Positions 21,562 through 34,523 of a DNA stretch of 64,000 bases are shown here, piece after piece. Positions within the stretch are counted from its first letter, which is position 1, and the number at the start of each line of letters is the position of its first letter. Origin of the DNA: Ascaphus truei. Its lineage: Eukaryota > Chordata > Amphibia > Anura > Ascaphidae. The stretch covers positions 22,830-86,829 of the forward strand of contig WSYH01002439.1 in the NCBI GenBank assembly GCA_036426205.1. The letters run 5' to 3'. A program made the translations under genes and the position numbers. The notes beneath the pieces are model-generated. The model had not been told where the DNA came from, did no database searches, and saw only the letters and a program-made list of their open reading frames with translations.

Positions 21562-21599
21562 ATGTATGATATAGTAGATATTAGATAATAGTATAAACT

Positions 21600-21730
21600 A
21601 GTAACTATAACTAAAAACTATAGGTAGTATAGATAGTATAGTCTATATAATATTATATATATATATAGGTATTATACTATATATATATATATATATATAT
21701 AAGCTATATATAGGAATATATGATATACAT
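21600..21730. repeat. TA-rich low-complexity tract
   Basis: Interrupted TA runs and TAGTATA-type variants with no other structure. Confidence 0.9.
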
Positions 21731-22519
21731 AATGTAATATATACTTACAAGTATAGCATATACAGTATACGAGACTGTGGCATTACGACATTATGAGATA
21801 TTATATATATATGTACAAGTGTTCGACAAATCAGCCCAAAAATCTACTCGCCCGAAAGCCAAAGAAATCCTACTCCCCACATAGTCCGCCCCGCCAAACC
21901 CCGCCCCTAGTGCCCGGCGCGCACAAGCCCGCCCCCAGTGAGTGCGGCCGCCCGCAACCCCGCTTAAAAATAAAATATATAGAATAGAAAAGCATGTGAA
22001 TAGAAGTTTCCGTAAGTCAGGAACAACATGTCGTTTTGTGAGCAGAATGTATTTATTGTAGCATTATACTACAATTAGTCCTGTGGTGTAGATGGGGTGT
22101 GTGTGTAAATGTCGGATTAGAAATAAGAGCCAGGTAGGTGAATGACTAGTTTCCGAACCCCTTAACCAATGTCTGGATGCCCCGCTTCAGCAATATGCTA
22201 AGAGCAGCCAGCCACCTGGGATCTTACCGATGATCCGCAGAGTGCGCCTTCAAGGGTTCCAGGTGACGCTGTCATTCCGCGCCAATGGTATAACAGTTGG
22301 GGCAGGGTGGTTCATTACCTGTCCTTCTGGGTTAGGGGGGGGGTTTCCGATGTATTGTGTGTGAAGCTTGAGCCAGAGCTGAGAAGAAAGCAGAGTAGGG
22401 TAGGTTAGAAGATTTCGGGTTGTATTGTTGGTGTTGTGTAGATAGGGCAGGTAAGTTAAGAGATATATAGGGTATAAAATAAGAAGCTCCGAGTTGTGAG
22501 TGACACGATGGAGGTGTGG

Positions 22520-23750
22520 GATAGTGAAGAGAGAGGGGGGGGAGGAGGGGAGAGGAGAGGGAGTGTGGGGGTAGAGGAGAGGAGAGAGTGGGGGGGAAGA
22601 GAAGAATGAGAGAGAGGAGAGAGAGGATCGGAGGGGGTGGGCGAGAGAGAGGAGAGAAGTGGAGGCGGGGAGAGGGAGACTGGCAGAGAGGGGGGCGGGG
22701 AGAGGCGGCACTGAGAGGAGGGGGGAAGGGGGGACGGACGAGGGAGAGAGAGGGGGGGGAAGAGAGGGAGAGACGCAGAGGGGGGGGCGGAGAGAGCGAG
22801 AGCGGGGGGGAGACGAGATGAGGGAGGGGAGGGGGAGAGAGGGGAGAGGGAGAGAGGGGGGGGAGAGAGAGAGAGGAGAGGGGGGGGGGGGGTGGGAGGA
22901 GAGAGAGGTGGGGGGGATGAGGGGGGAGGAGAGTGGGGGGGAGAGAAGTGGGGTGGGAGAGAGTGTGGGGAGAGCAGGGGAGCAGGAGAGAGGGTGGGGA
23001 TAGGGAGGGAGAGAGACGGGCAGAGAGAGTTTGTGGGGGGAGAGGAGGGGGTGGGGGCCGAGAGGGAGGAGGAGAGTGGGGGGAGGAGAGTGGTAGGGGG
23101 GGGAGAGTGAGAGAGGTGTGGGGGGAGGGAAGAGAGGGGAGAGAGGGTGTGGGGAGAGAGATGAGCATTGTGGGTGGGGGGAGAGAAGAGTGGGGGGGGA
23201 GAGGAGAGAGAGTGGGGGGGAGAGGAGGAGACTGGTGGGGAGACGAGAGAGAGTGTGGGGGAGAGAGGGACTGAGAGAGTGTGCGGGAGAGAGGGAGGCG
23301 GAGACCGGGGGGGGTGGGGGAGTGGAGAGAGGGGAGAGAAGGAGAGTGTTGGGGAAAGAGGAGAGGTGTGGGGGGGAAGAAGACGAGACGAGTGGGGGGG
23401 CCGAGGAGAGAGAGGGAGAGGAGAGAGGAGAGGGGGCGGGGGGAGGAGAGAGGGAGAGATGGGTGGGAGGAGAGAGAGAGAGTGGGGGGAGAGAGGAGAG
23501 AAGAGCAGTGGGGGGTGTGGGGAGGAGAGAGAGTGGGGGGGGGAGGAGGAGCGTGGGTGGGAGGGGAGAGAGAGTGTGGGGGGGGAGGAGAGAGGTGGGG
23601 GGAGAGAGAGAGTGGGGGGGGGGAGGAGAGAGAGAGAGTGTGGGTGGGCGAGAGGAGAGTGATGGGGGGGAGGAGAGAGTGTGGGGGGGTTGTAGAGGTG
23701 TGTGGGGGGGGAGAGAGAGAGTGTGGGGGAGACAAGAGGAGAGGAGAAAC
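22520..23750. repeat. 1.2-kb polypurine (G/A) tract
   Basis: Almost uninterrupted GGGGGGAGAGAG-type sequence on the plus strand. It has triplex (H-DNA) and G-quadruplex potential. The long open frames on both strands here come from sequence composition, not genes. Confidence 0.95.
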
Positions 23751-23879
23751 GGTGGGTGACACACACAGAGGGTGGGTGATACACTATGAGGAGAGGTGGC
23801 GTGAGTGGACTGGCTGGGGCTAGGCCGGTTTGCTGGTGAGGGGCTGGGTGGGGCTGCAGGGGTGACGGGGTGGGTGAGG

Positions 23880-24930
23880 AAGACAATGATCTGGGGTAGT
23901 GGGGTGGGGGGGGGGACTGACACTGAGATGGGGGGGTGGGGGGTGACTACATCGGACTGGGGGGGGGGGGTGACTGACACGGAATGGGGGGGGAGGGGGT
24001 GGGGGGGTGTGAAGTGACACTGAGGGTTGGGGGGGTGACTGCCTGACTGGGGGTGGGGGGTGACGACCTGACTGGGGGTGGGGGGGTGATGACACTGACT
24101 GGGGGTTGGGGGGGGTGAACTGGCCATATGACTGGGGGGTGGGGGGGTGATGACACTGACTGGTGTGGTGGGTGGGTGGGGTGATGACATGACTCGGGGT
24201 GCTGGTTGGGGGGGTGACGGACACTGACGGTGGGGGGGGTTGACTGACCACTGACTGGGGGTGGGGGGGTGACGACAGTGACTGGGGGTGGGGGGGGTGG
24301 GACTGAAACGACTGGGGCGTGGGGGGGGGTGACTGACACTGACTGGGGGTGGGGGGGTGACTGAAACTGACTGGGGGGGGGGGTGACTGGACAAAGGACT
24401 GGGGGTGGGGGGGTGACTGACCATGACTGGGGTTGTGGGGGTGGGGGGTGACTGACACTGACTGGGGGGGTGGGGGGGTGCTGACTGATGGGGGGGTGGG
24501 GGGGGGATGACACTGACTGGGGGTGGGGGGGTGACGACGCTGACTGGGCCAGGTGTGGGGGGTGACTGACAACGACTGGGGTGGGGGGGGACTGACACTG
24601 AGCTGGGGGTTGGTGGGGGTGGGTGACTGACACTGACTGGGGGGGTGGGGGGGTGACTGGGACACACTGACGGGGTGGGGTGGTGACTGACACTGACTGG
24701 GGGTGGGTAGGGTGACCTGAACTGATGGGTGTGGGGCGGGGGTGACTGACACGGATGGGGGTGGGGGGTTGACTGACCCACTGACTGGGGTTGGGGGGCG
24801 TGGACTGGACACTGACAGGGGGGGGGGTGACTGACTGATGGGGTGGAGGTTACTGACGGGGGGTTACTACTGGGTTGACTGACTGGGGGGGGGGTGTTAC
24901 TGAATGGGGGGGGTACTGATGGGGGGGTTA
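23880..24930. repeat. G-rich minisatellite, ~28-35-base unit
   Basis: Dozens of degenerate copies of GACTGACACTGACTGG followed by GGGGTGGGGGGGTG. Nearly every unit holds several G-runs of three or more. Confidence 0.95.
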
Positions 24931-25469
24931 CTGACTAGGGGGGGGGGACCTTGGTGTACACACAGTAGCACAGACTCCATACACACATTTACATTCAGTC
25001 AAACACACACATACACTTCTCACAACACACACAGGGGAGGAGGAGGAAAGTCCGGCGACCAGCACACGAAAATCCCCCGACCACCCGCGCCCATCTCCCG
25101 ATTGGTGGGGCAGGCCGAGGACCCCCCCGCAATCAGCAGGTGGGTGGGAGGCACGTGGCGGGAGGGTATCCCAATGGGCGCCCCAGGTGACAGTCAGCGC
25201 CCCGGATGGCCCGCCACTGCCCTGCTCCCCCTCGCCGGCATGTCACAGGTGCTCTGGCCAAGCTGCAGTGCTTCTTCCCCCCCAGCCGCGGCGGCCATGA
25301 TGCTCGTGGGAGGGGTGGGGGGCAGGTACGAGGCATCCACACCACGTGATTTTTTTTTTGGCGGGGCGGCTGCGCATCAGGACGTAGGGGACGCTATGGG
25401 GCACGTGAGTGCCGAGCCACACCCCCGCAAAGCCAACCGGGGCCCTGCAGCGAGCGGGGACTCCCGCCC

Positions 25470-25780
25470 CTGACATCGATTGGTGGATCGAGGGAAGGCG
25501 GACAGGAGGAGAGGGAAGGGGGACGTGGGAGGGGAAGGGGGACAGGAGCAGGGGGAAGAGGGGAAGGGAGCAGGAGGAGGGGACAGGAGCAGGGGGACAG
25601 GAGGAGGGGGGAAGGAGGCAAGGACAGGCAGGGGACAGGAGCACGGGGACGAGGAGGAGGGGATGGGACAGGAGCAGGGGAACAGGAGGGAGAGTTCCGC
25701 TACGGGTGGGGAGTAGGGAAGGCGCTGTGGGGACCAGGGGGGGGGGAGAGGAGCAGAGGGGGGCCGCAGCAGGGAGGTAG
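25470..25780. repeat. GGGACAGGAGCAG-type minisatellite
   Basis: Short purine-rich units (GGGGACAGGAGCAG and variants) repeat about a dozen times. The preceding 24,950-25,470 is GC-rich unique-looking sequence without recognised coding. Confidence 0.85.
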
Positions 25781-26075
25781 TACCTTACCCTGCCTACAGA
25801 GCTCCAGGCAGAAGTGCCGCCGTTGGTTGGGGCGGGCTGACATTATAGAGGCCTGGGCCGCGCGCCCGCAAAGCGCTGGAGCGCGCGCAGCAATCAGGAG
25901 TCAGGTAGGGGCAGTTTTTGTTTTGTGTTTTTTTTGTCAGCGCGAGCAGGGAAATTTCAGCGCTGGAAGGGGGGAATTTAAAAAAAAAACACGGTGTGCT
26001 GCTTGGGCCAATAGTTACCGCCTGGGGTTAATTCCACCCGCCAGCGGCGAGTAAATGTATACAATTGTCGAAACA

Positions 26076-26140
26076 TGTTCTATATATATAATATATATAG
26101 ATATATATATATATATATATATTATGAGAGAGATTATATA
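26076..26140. repeat. TA microsatellite at the insertion's right edge
   Basis: TA dinucleotide run between the 4.2-kb insertion and the resumption of unit A similarity to unit B (34,085 onward). Confidence 0.9.
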
Positions 26141-26589
26141 TATATAACATATTACCCACAGTACTTAAACTGGATGCAGACAGGGAGTTTAACCAGACTT
26201 CAAATACACACACAAATTTATGAGGAAAAAAAAACATTACTTTTGCAGGTGTGTGTGTATTTCATTATATGGCTGTGTAAGCACTATTTCTCAGACAGTG
26301 GACAAGTTATTTTTCCTAACCCACAATGTTCTTAATTAAAAGTCTACCAATGTTTTTGAGAAAAGAGATAACATTTGCTAAATTTGCGTGGGTCAGAAAA
26401 ATGGCTATCACAAACCACAAATGTGAAAATAATTATTTCTACACATCCAATTGTTGCTCAAACAAGGAGTGGAGTACAAGTTGAAACTTTTTAGACCTTG
26501 AAAAGTAAAGACAGCAAATAGTTATCATTTGAACCGTTTCATTCTTATGAGCAAAGAACAGAGAACTGAAGACATCTTTTCTGTTAATC

Positions 26590-27265
26590 TGCAATGGTGA
26601 TGAATTATTAAAATCATAATCGCACAGAGGATACAAATTCATGATAGCAAGAAGCGATTTTGTCCGTTCCGGACACAAAGCCAACACGGGACAAATCTGA
26701 TTTGATTAGAGCCAAGTATCCTTATTACCAAGAACATGGGCATGCGCCAAATTTTAAATCATCTGTAAGATTCACTTTATCAACTAATGGACTGTTTTGA
26801 ACGTGTGCAGGATAAGCTACAGAGACAGGTATGGTTTTTGGAAGATTGCTAAGGAAAAAATTTCACCTGTGGAAGAGGGCCACATATGTGCTTAATGGCA
26901 TATTTATCCAATGCCAATAGCAATGGATCCGCTTACTACTGTTCCGGTGTGGAATCGATACTGCGTGCCAATATCTGCACCTCCATTCCTGAAACCCACA
27001 TTGTACAAGAATAAACTACTAGATTATGTACAAGCCTTTCAGACTGAAAATGCATGGAATGGGTACCCGAAGGAAATGAACCTACCTCCGGACAATTGTT
27101 TGAAGGAAGCGTGTGGGATTCCTATGAGCGCTTCATGGAGGAGATGTGGTCATACAGATTCACGTTTGGGTCAAGCGTGGATGCAAATGCCTGTTTTCTG
27201 GAGGACCAGTTGCAGCAGGACGAGAGTGTTAATTCTACAAGAATGGTTAAATATAACAATCGTTA
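26590..27265 (+). pseudogene. Decayed copy of the forkhead-domain gene (unit A)
   Basis: It aligns throughout with the intact gene at 34,524-35,192. Fragments such as DCFERVQDKLQ, NANSNGSA, SIPETHIVQE, GSSVDANA and SYERFMEEM remain, but spread over all three frames by many small indels. The start ATG is followed by a deletion (ATGGTGATGAA in place of ATGGCTGATGAA). The pattern of scattered single-base indels with few substitutions resembles raw long-read error as much as neutral decay. The order relative to Myb and nuclease is identical to unit B. Confidence 0.8.
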
Positions 27266-27269
27266 GCGT

Positions 27270-30200
27270 TGAACTCTGCGTTTAATTTATTTTTTTTTTT
27301 TGAACCACCATTTCACTTTAATGCGTGTGGGATACAGCGTAACATTGCAGACTGCATAACATGTAGGCGACAAAACAAATGTTTCCTATTACCAATATAG
27401 TAGAAACCTTATAAAGAGTAGTACACATTGCTGACGAATAAATAACGTACTTTCCTATCCCATTGAAAATATTAGCAACATGTTACCATAACTCTAACAC
27501 ATACCTGTTTTGTTATCATGCAACATCTACAAAATAAAACCGGGTCCACCACGTATGACGTGGGACCCCTTGTCATGGGCCAGCGTCCTTAAAAAGGATT
27601 ACGGATGTAAGGTCCGCCCCCAAACGACGTCGCGGACGCGTCAAAGCCATTGGCTGTGTTGTTTGTATAGTACGGTAATGCACTGTGTCATGCGTGCGGC
27701 TCAGTGTGTTGTGTCGTACACTGGGCGTTAGGCCGATGTAATGAGTGGGAAGGAGTGTTGAGGTGCGTTCACGCTGGCTTAACATGACGTCACACGATTG
27801 CATCTTGCGCATGTGTTATCGGCCGTGCTTCTGTCCACACACGTCTGTTAAAAAGAATACAGATGTACTCGTTTAGAACGAATGTAGGTTTCGGATTGTA
27901 GTGAAATAATATTTAATGGTTTGCATGGTATTTCAAACATGTATGAACGCACAACGTACGCATGTTTTGCGCATGCGCTAACAGTTAGTGACCCAAGCGT
28001 GAAGTGCGTGCGCACACTAAGATGTGCGAGCACATTTTTCAGTATACAGGCAACTTCACTTCATATACATAGTTATGCTCAATTTAGATGAAGATACATA
28101 ATGAGTGTACACTTGTACTTCTAACATATAAGTGATGACGTGTGTATTCACAATCATATAGAGCTGTGTGAAAACAATCTTGCGTTGTCACGGATACATA
28201 TATAGTAAGGTGACATCTTTGACCATCATGTTTTGCTGTATTCAGAGATGGGGAAGATACAATCGCGATCAGTGATTTCAGAAGAGTTCTACCTTATATG
28301 AGATGATTGTGAGGAGGACCACGACTAATATACTACATATGGAACTAATTTATATTGCTGCAGCGCTTATTAACAAACAATTAAAATGTGATACCTTATG
28401 CCTATATTGCATAAGCACTTAAGTAACATAATGATGTGACAAAAGAGTGCCTCATGAATTTTCTTGAGTGTTCTTAATTACTACTAAACATTTTATGGCA
28501 TGGTGTGTTTTATATATAACAACCATTCCCACTTGTAACACATTTGTGATTCTATTGGTTAATGGAACGTATGTCTGTCGAAAATGTAACAAAATTAATA
28601 ATAATAATATGAGGCATGTTCCATGTATAGCGCTGCAGTTGTACGCAGAGCTTTACAGGACACATTTTTCAGGCTAGGTCCCTGGCCCGTGGAGCTTACA
28701 ATTTTATTTTTTGCCGCCTGAGGCACAGGGAGTAAAGTGACTTGACCAAGGACAGGTACAAGGAGCCGACACGGGGAATTGAACCACACTCCACTGCTTC
28801 AAACTCTCAGTGCCAGTGTGTGTCTTTACTCACTGAGCCAGCTCCTTTCCAATGTAAGGACACTTACAACCAGACACTAGCATTTATTGTAAAAAAATTC
28901 TTGTTACATGGGTTAGTGATAAATGGTTTGGACTGTATAGCAAATAATGTTATTGGCTAGATGTTGTGGTCCCCTACATGCATGATGTTCTGAATTATAC
29001 CATCAACATTCATGTAATGAAGTACGTTTCTGTGTATTTTCATTACCTAACTAACTATAGTTTACGTGTTTATATAACGTTATATAAATAAATAGTACAG
29101 TGAATATGATGATATAAGCTACATAATAAACCTGCTGTTTTCATTTGTCGATGTTATACATGGATCCTACACAAATTGATACAGACACAAACAGGTGTGT
29201 CTTAAAAAGTGTGCCATGCTAATGTGCACGTTGATTGACGTTGATATTTAGAGAATACTTGATAAGTATCATCATGATAATGATGATGAAGTGACGTGAA
29301 TGACATTCCAAATATTATACCAACATGTCATTGTGGGAAAAATTATGAAATGCAACATTACGTAAATTTGGGACAAAAAAATTGTGGTTTTGTTTACACT
29401 TGCCACTTGGTACATGTAGGTCACATCCACACGTGTGACTTATACTCAAAAAACATGTCACAAATTTATTAATGTTGACTATTAATTTCTAGCATTAAAA
29501 TCCCTACATTGCTAAATAGTAGATCCTGACTAGCATGTTGTGGATTACAGGCATTCATGCATGGAGTGTTAGATCAGTCAATTGCAATCCGTGATGACAG
29601 ATCTCCCGTAAGTAAAAAAATAAGTACAGTTATCCCCTTTTCCAAAAACCTCTTATATTACATTAATGGAATTTATAAGGGAACATAACATAAAATGTGA
29701 GTTAAATGGGAGTAGTATCATTTCTAATACAATGCACATGAGAAACTCAATAGTAGCTAAATGCATGTCATGATACAGAAAGTACATGTATGTTCATTTT
29801 TCTTTAAACCAATATGTTGGGTTTTATTCAAATACTTATACGAATATTGAGGTAGGCACATCTTATGGACAGATGTCAGCAAATATACATACATGATCGC
29901 ATCAACTGGAGGTATACCTTAAATGCATGGAACAATATATAAATTGCACAACTTGACATGCCATCTTCAGTACCTAAGCAACACGCAAAGTGTGTATTTG
30001 GTGTTAAATGTGCAAAACACCATGAATTTAATGACATTCAAAATGTTAAGCAGCCTGGTGTACAATTCAGTATGGATGTACTGTTAACTGCACCAATACA
30101 TTGGAGTAAGCGATATATAGAAGAATGAATGACTATGGCCATACTATGTGTATTGTGTTTGCATAAGGAACAACACAATGCTAAAATATTACGGCTTTGT

Positions 30201-30430
30201 GTCCCCAGTTGGTATTCACATACACACAACTAATGTACAATGAAGAGGGGATTATATAACCTTGCAACAAAACATACCGGGGCCACATCCCTTTGTGCAC
30301 ACAGCAGGAAAAAGAAAGGTGTGCAACCCATATTCATTCTGTGTCCTAAAGAAGGTATATAAAAAAAACATTATGTTATAATAAATAATTAAACTATAAA
30401 AGTAGGATACTTGGAACATATCTGTTTTTA
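27270..30430. other. Intergenic DNA between forkhead and nuclease, unit A
   Basis: AT-rich, noncoding and colinear with 35,200-38,394 in unit B. It contains a MIR-like SINE (28,603-28,855). A CpG-containing stretch at 27,540-28,060 (ATGACGTGGGACCC, GACGTCACACG and GCATGCGC motifs) could be regulatory in either direction, but no core promoter is evident. Confidence 0.6.
28603..28855 (+). mobile_element. MIR-like SINE, unit A
   Basis: It contains CCTGAGGCACAGGGAG, AAAGTGACTTGACCAAGG and GGAATTGAACCACACTCC, which resemble the core and tail of MIR/CORE-SINEs. The parallel and cleaner copy is 36,590-36,822. Confidence 0.6.
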
Positions 30431-31758
30431 CTTACAAGAAGAAGAAAGGAATTGATGAGATTCTGGCCGTGTCTTGGACACCACTGGCTGTTTGTTCATT
30501 TTCAGGAGCAAATGGGTGGATGCTTTCGTACCACCAAAGGCTCAGCTAGGTCTGTTGTACATTGTGCCTGATGTGCAACATGTGCCAAAATGCAACAGGT
30601 CAGGATTAATATATGACACTTTTTGAGAGGCGTTGTATCAGAAGAGCCCCACCGATTCTATCTACAGGCCAACCTAAATCTGGTCTGAGGGCCAATGTGC
30701 TCTCTTAACAGATTTGTAGATTATAGGGCTGCATTGTACCTCTCCTCTGCCCTTCAAGTTTTGCGTGGGTTTAGCACGGAAGGTCAAAAGAGAACACGGC
30801 CTAACTCCGTATCCTGGAGGTCACCTAAATGAATGGGAGCCACGACATCAGCTTTGACATATGATCAAATTCGACAATGCCAACATTCCGCTAAAGAAAA
30901 AGGGGTTTGTGTTCGAAACATGCTAAATCTGATACTCACCCAGCAGCCAACCTGTCAAATGTCTCTCTTCGAACGCATGGAAGACTGAAGAGTTCCTCAG
31001 ATGGGGAGATCTGTTGATTGGAGGAGCCCACCAGGGAATTTGGGTATCTTGTTATCCTCATCGTGGCACAGTGACCACGCTGTACATTGAGTGAATGGTG
31101 TGCATCGATGGCCGGGTAAACACATGCTCACTCTGACTAGTGCAATCAAAGTCAAATATGTGTGATCGAGTGCAGACCGAGCACACATGGTGATGCCATG
31201 CTATGATCTATGAAAAAGCATCCTGTTCCACCACTTTGTCGCCTCTGTAGGAAAATGAATAGTAATTCCTAGCCGTTTATTGAGTGCCATAGAGAACATG
31301 GGGTAAGGCCCGCAAGCGAATGTAGATCGAGAGACCCCACCACTATGCCACATTGCGTCTGGAGATGACGCGGGAAGCAAGATAATGTAAGAGCCAGCAT
31401 TTACAAGCCCACGGATATGGACGACCTCTGGCTGTCAAAATCTAAAATCTCCCTTATCTCCTATAGAGAGATAAGATGATGATGAATCAAAACGATAGCG
31501 ACTTCTCTCCTCGACATACCATCTAACAGGGTCTCTTCCTGTACAGCACTGGGACGAGCACAATTGTTCGGTGTCCTCTTATCCTCTGATCTCCTCTCCC
31601 TACTCGTCCCTCGGCCTGTCCCTCGCCCGTCTGTCGTAGTCCGCGGCGCTGTCCCTGTCACTGTCCATCGGTCTTTCCTCCCGTGCCCTATTATATGGTC
31701 TTGATCAGCAAGACAGGTCATGAAGAGAAGAATGTTCCCGTCTCCTAAACAATCGCCA
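30431..31758 (-). pseudogene. HARBI1-like nuclease, unit A, frame-broken
   Basis: The minus strand runs from the Arg/Gly-rich N-terminus (31,740-31,560; ETLLDGMS at the end of this segment) through the YEEIGEILDF-like and GVRNGF-like segments (about 31,460-31,200). It continues through the catalytic exon (31,210-30,945) to the last exon (about 30,800-30,431, with remnants of ERTFGLL). Numerous indels scatter it over three frames. Unlike unit B, exon 1 and the catalytic exon segment are contiguous here with no MITE between them, so this copy shows the original gene order. Confidence 0.7.
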
Positions 31759-32543
31759 AAGTTTGAAAGAGTCGTGTGAAGAGCAGGTAATGGGCGTCCT
31801 TTTAAATAGGATGTGATGAGTCAGGTGACATAGTAACACTGAAAGGTGTACATTAAAAATAAAGTATACTGTTGCAAGATGGTGCTAGTTGATCTTAGAA
31901 GTATGTGTGTGTATCTGCAGGGGATATGATGATATTGCAATGAGTCACGTGAAGCCTTGTCCAAAACCATGCCTGTGAAAATATAATAGTTATAGATGTG
32001 CAATGCAGCAACACTTCGAACGCAACAGTCAGTCCTTAATTAGAAAACCCGAAGGCGGAGATTGAGTGGGAAAAGTTTGCGTTGAAACATGTGTATTAGC
32101 CATGTTTTGCACATGTTGACAACGATGAATTGGTTTGTGCATTATGCAGTGCAGTTTGTAATTGGGGTAGTTGCCTTATGAGTAGATGGAGCTTGCAGTT
32201 GTCACAATGATTAAGCTGTCATGTGGGGATGTGAAGTTAGTGGTGAAGTGCTTGTATTTTGCAACGGTTTAGCAATTGTAACATGCAGTGATGATGGCAA
32301 TAAGTGGACGTCTTGAAAAATAGGGAGGACGCCAAAACTAGATGAAACATAGCGGAAAGAAAGATGTACATACTGTTTAAAGACTGGTCACACCAATTAC
32401 AAGCATTGTTGTAATGTAAGGGAGGAGAATGAAGTATACGGTGTTGTAGTGTGGACAGTGTGACATGTTGTAAACATCAGTGTAATGAATGTGTCGCCAG
32501 TCAGTAAATGCGTGATATGATGTGAGGTTCTCTCTGGTAGAGA
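31759..32543. repeat. Harbinger right subterminal region, truncated copy
   Basis: Colinear with 57,694-58,460 upstream of the 3' terminal repeat, with many indels. It stops about 570 bases short of the terminus and switches at 32,543 directly into Myb exon 4 sequence of unit B. Confidence 0.75.
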
Positions 32544-32544
32544 G

Positions 32545-32809
32545 TTTAAGTGAGTCACTGCCCAAAAGCCCTGTAGGTGAGTCACTGCCCAAAAGCACTA
32601 TAGGTGAGTCACTGCCCAAAAGCCCTGTAGGTGAGTCACTGGCCAAAAGCCCTGTAGGTGAGTCACTGGCCACAAGCCCTGCCCGTGAAGTGCCAGAGGC
32701 CACTCAAAGTGGCTCTGTTGTGGCTAAAGTTGTTGCAAAACAAAAAAGGAAAATCCAAGAGACAACAAGCAGGCCTGTTACTCGCTCTCAAAAGGAACAA
32801 AAAAAATAA
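32545..32809 (+). pseudogene. Myb/SANT-like protein C-terminus, unit B
   Basis: Five SPVGESLPK/ SPVGESLAT-type repeats lead in frame to SPAREVPEATQSGSV, then KVVAKQKRKIQETTSRPVTRSQKEQKK and a stop at 32,807-32,809. The basic end is a probable nuclear localisation signal. The N-terminal exons are absent here, so this is a 5'-truncated duplicate that preserves the natural C-terminus lost in unit A. Confidence 0.8.
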
Positions 32810-33605
32810 ATGTTATAATTCACTAAATATGTCTTTGGCCTTGTTTTGTTGACTTCAGATTATCTAATTAATATTGTATGTATGCTGAAGACTGTGTTGT
32901 TTCCAAACTTTCAAGTATGTTCTTGTACACGTGAAGTTTTGGAAATGTTAACAGTCCTAATTAATGAATAGTGTTATAAATATTGATGTATTAATCGTCT
33001 GTTCAATAATGGTCCACCAGGAGCCAGTTGCTATGTTTAGAGAAGCTGCCATTGACTTACCTGCAAAACATTGTATTTGGGTGTGTTACTTGATGTAATC
33101 ATTGCATGTGCATATTATTCACATGCAATTAAAAACACACATCTATTTAACTGCAAACATCTTTCTTGTCCGTGTACAGCAGGATTATGTGTAAAATATT
33201 ACTTACCTTCGCCTTGCTCGGCCATTGCAATGTTGTCCTTTAATCATTTATGTGTTCTTGTTTCAAGAACATCTCTGAATGTATACTAATATATATGTAG
33301 TATGTATGGATATATGTACACACACACACACACACAGTGTGTGTGTGTGTATGTATGTATATATAGTACTATCTAAACTGGTATAGATGTCTTTACAAAA
33401 AACATACACTTCATGCTTCCTTGTGAAAACACAGTATTTTAATAATACAGGCCTAATGTTTGAGAACTATACTAACTGTGAGCCTATAACAGTATTGGGC
33501 TAAAACAAATGTTTATTACTTAATTCACTCATGTTTATCACCATTTAAATAGGTTTCATACAAGGCCTACTTACTGGCATCAATATGTTGTGTGTACTCC
33601 TGCAT

Positions 33606-33637
<32 letters not shown>

Positions 33638-34520
33638 GTTTTAACACTACAGCCCTTCTAAATTTAAATGAAACCTTTTTTGATGGTAAATCACATTTAC
33701 CAGACAGGTCAATGCAATAGGCCATAAAAGTTTAAGCCTCTATTATGTTAACCTTTAAATAAATCACACCAATATAAAAATCCCTCTTTACATATAAGCC
33801 CTTAAAAGTTTTAATATACACACACAGACATGTAAAGTTTGGTTTTACAGACATATTGTAATATATATAACTATATATAACTATATATAACTATATATAA
33901 CTATATATATAACTATATATATATATATATATATAACTATAGTCACTGCATATATATGTATATGTATATGTATATTGTAGTATATATATACATATATATA
34001 CTACAATATACATATACATATACTACAATATACATATACACATTATATATATATATATATTTATGAGAGAGATAAATATATATATACATATACACACGTA
34101 CTTAAACTGATGCAGATAGGGAGTTAACCAGACTTTCAAATACACACACAAATTTATGAGGAAAAAAAACATTTACTTTTGCAGGTGTGTGTGTATTTCA
34201 TTATATGGCTGTGTAAGCACTATTTTCAGACAGTGGACAATGTTATTTTTCCTCAACCCACAATGTTTCTTAATTAAAAGTCTACCAATGTTTTGAGAAA
34301 CAAGATAACATTTGCTACATCTTGGTCAGAAAAATGGCTATCAGAAACCACAAATGTGAAACCAATTATTTCTACACATCCAATTGGTGCTTCAAACAAG
34401 GAGTACAAGTTGAAACTTTTTATGACCTTGAAAAGTAAAGACAGCAAATAGTTATCATTTGAACCGTTTCATTCTTATGAGCAAAGAACAGAGAACTGCA
34501 GACATCTTTTCTGTTAATCT
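32810..34520. other. Noncoding AT-rich DNA, unit B
   Basis: Colinear with unit A flank (20,510-21,510, then 26,140-26,590). It contains a CA/TG palindromic microsatellite (33,317-33,352) and TA-rich runs (33,605-33,632 and 33,862-34,090). No promoter motif for the forkhead gene could be assigned. Confidence 0.6.
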
Positions 34521-34523
34521 GCA

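Larger units (their letters stand above)
21815..26076. mobile_element. 4.2-kb insertion with imperfect terminal inverted repeats
   Basis: The left end reads GTGTTCGACAAAT and CTACTCGCCCG. The right end in reverse complement reads ATGTTTCGACAATT and TTACTCGCCG. This suggests an imperfect inverted repeat of about 35 bases. The equivalent site in unit B (about 33,850-34,085) has only TA-rich sequence. The interior is GC-rich, G-skewed and dominated by purine and G minisatellites, with no credible transposase. A hAT-like non-autonomous element is possible. The boundaries lie in TA repeats and are uncertain. Confidence 0.4.

Noticed and set aside
22250..24781. 843-residue open frame and several other long frames on both strands, rich in Pro/Ser/His or Gly/Arg/Glu
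   Set aside because: They arise from G-rich and polypurine repeats that lack stop codons on either strand; several overlapping frames are open at once and no domain is present.
25394..25780. Arg/Gly/Glu-rich and Pro/Leu-rich frames
   Set aside because: Composition artefacts of the GGGACAGGAGCAG minisatellite.
28603..28855. tRNA gene suggested by SINE-like internal sequence
   Set aside because: No cloverleaf or paired A and B boxes of a functional tRNA were found; the MIR-like core and tail explain it.
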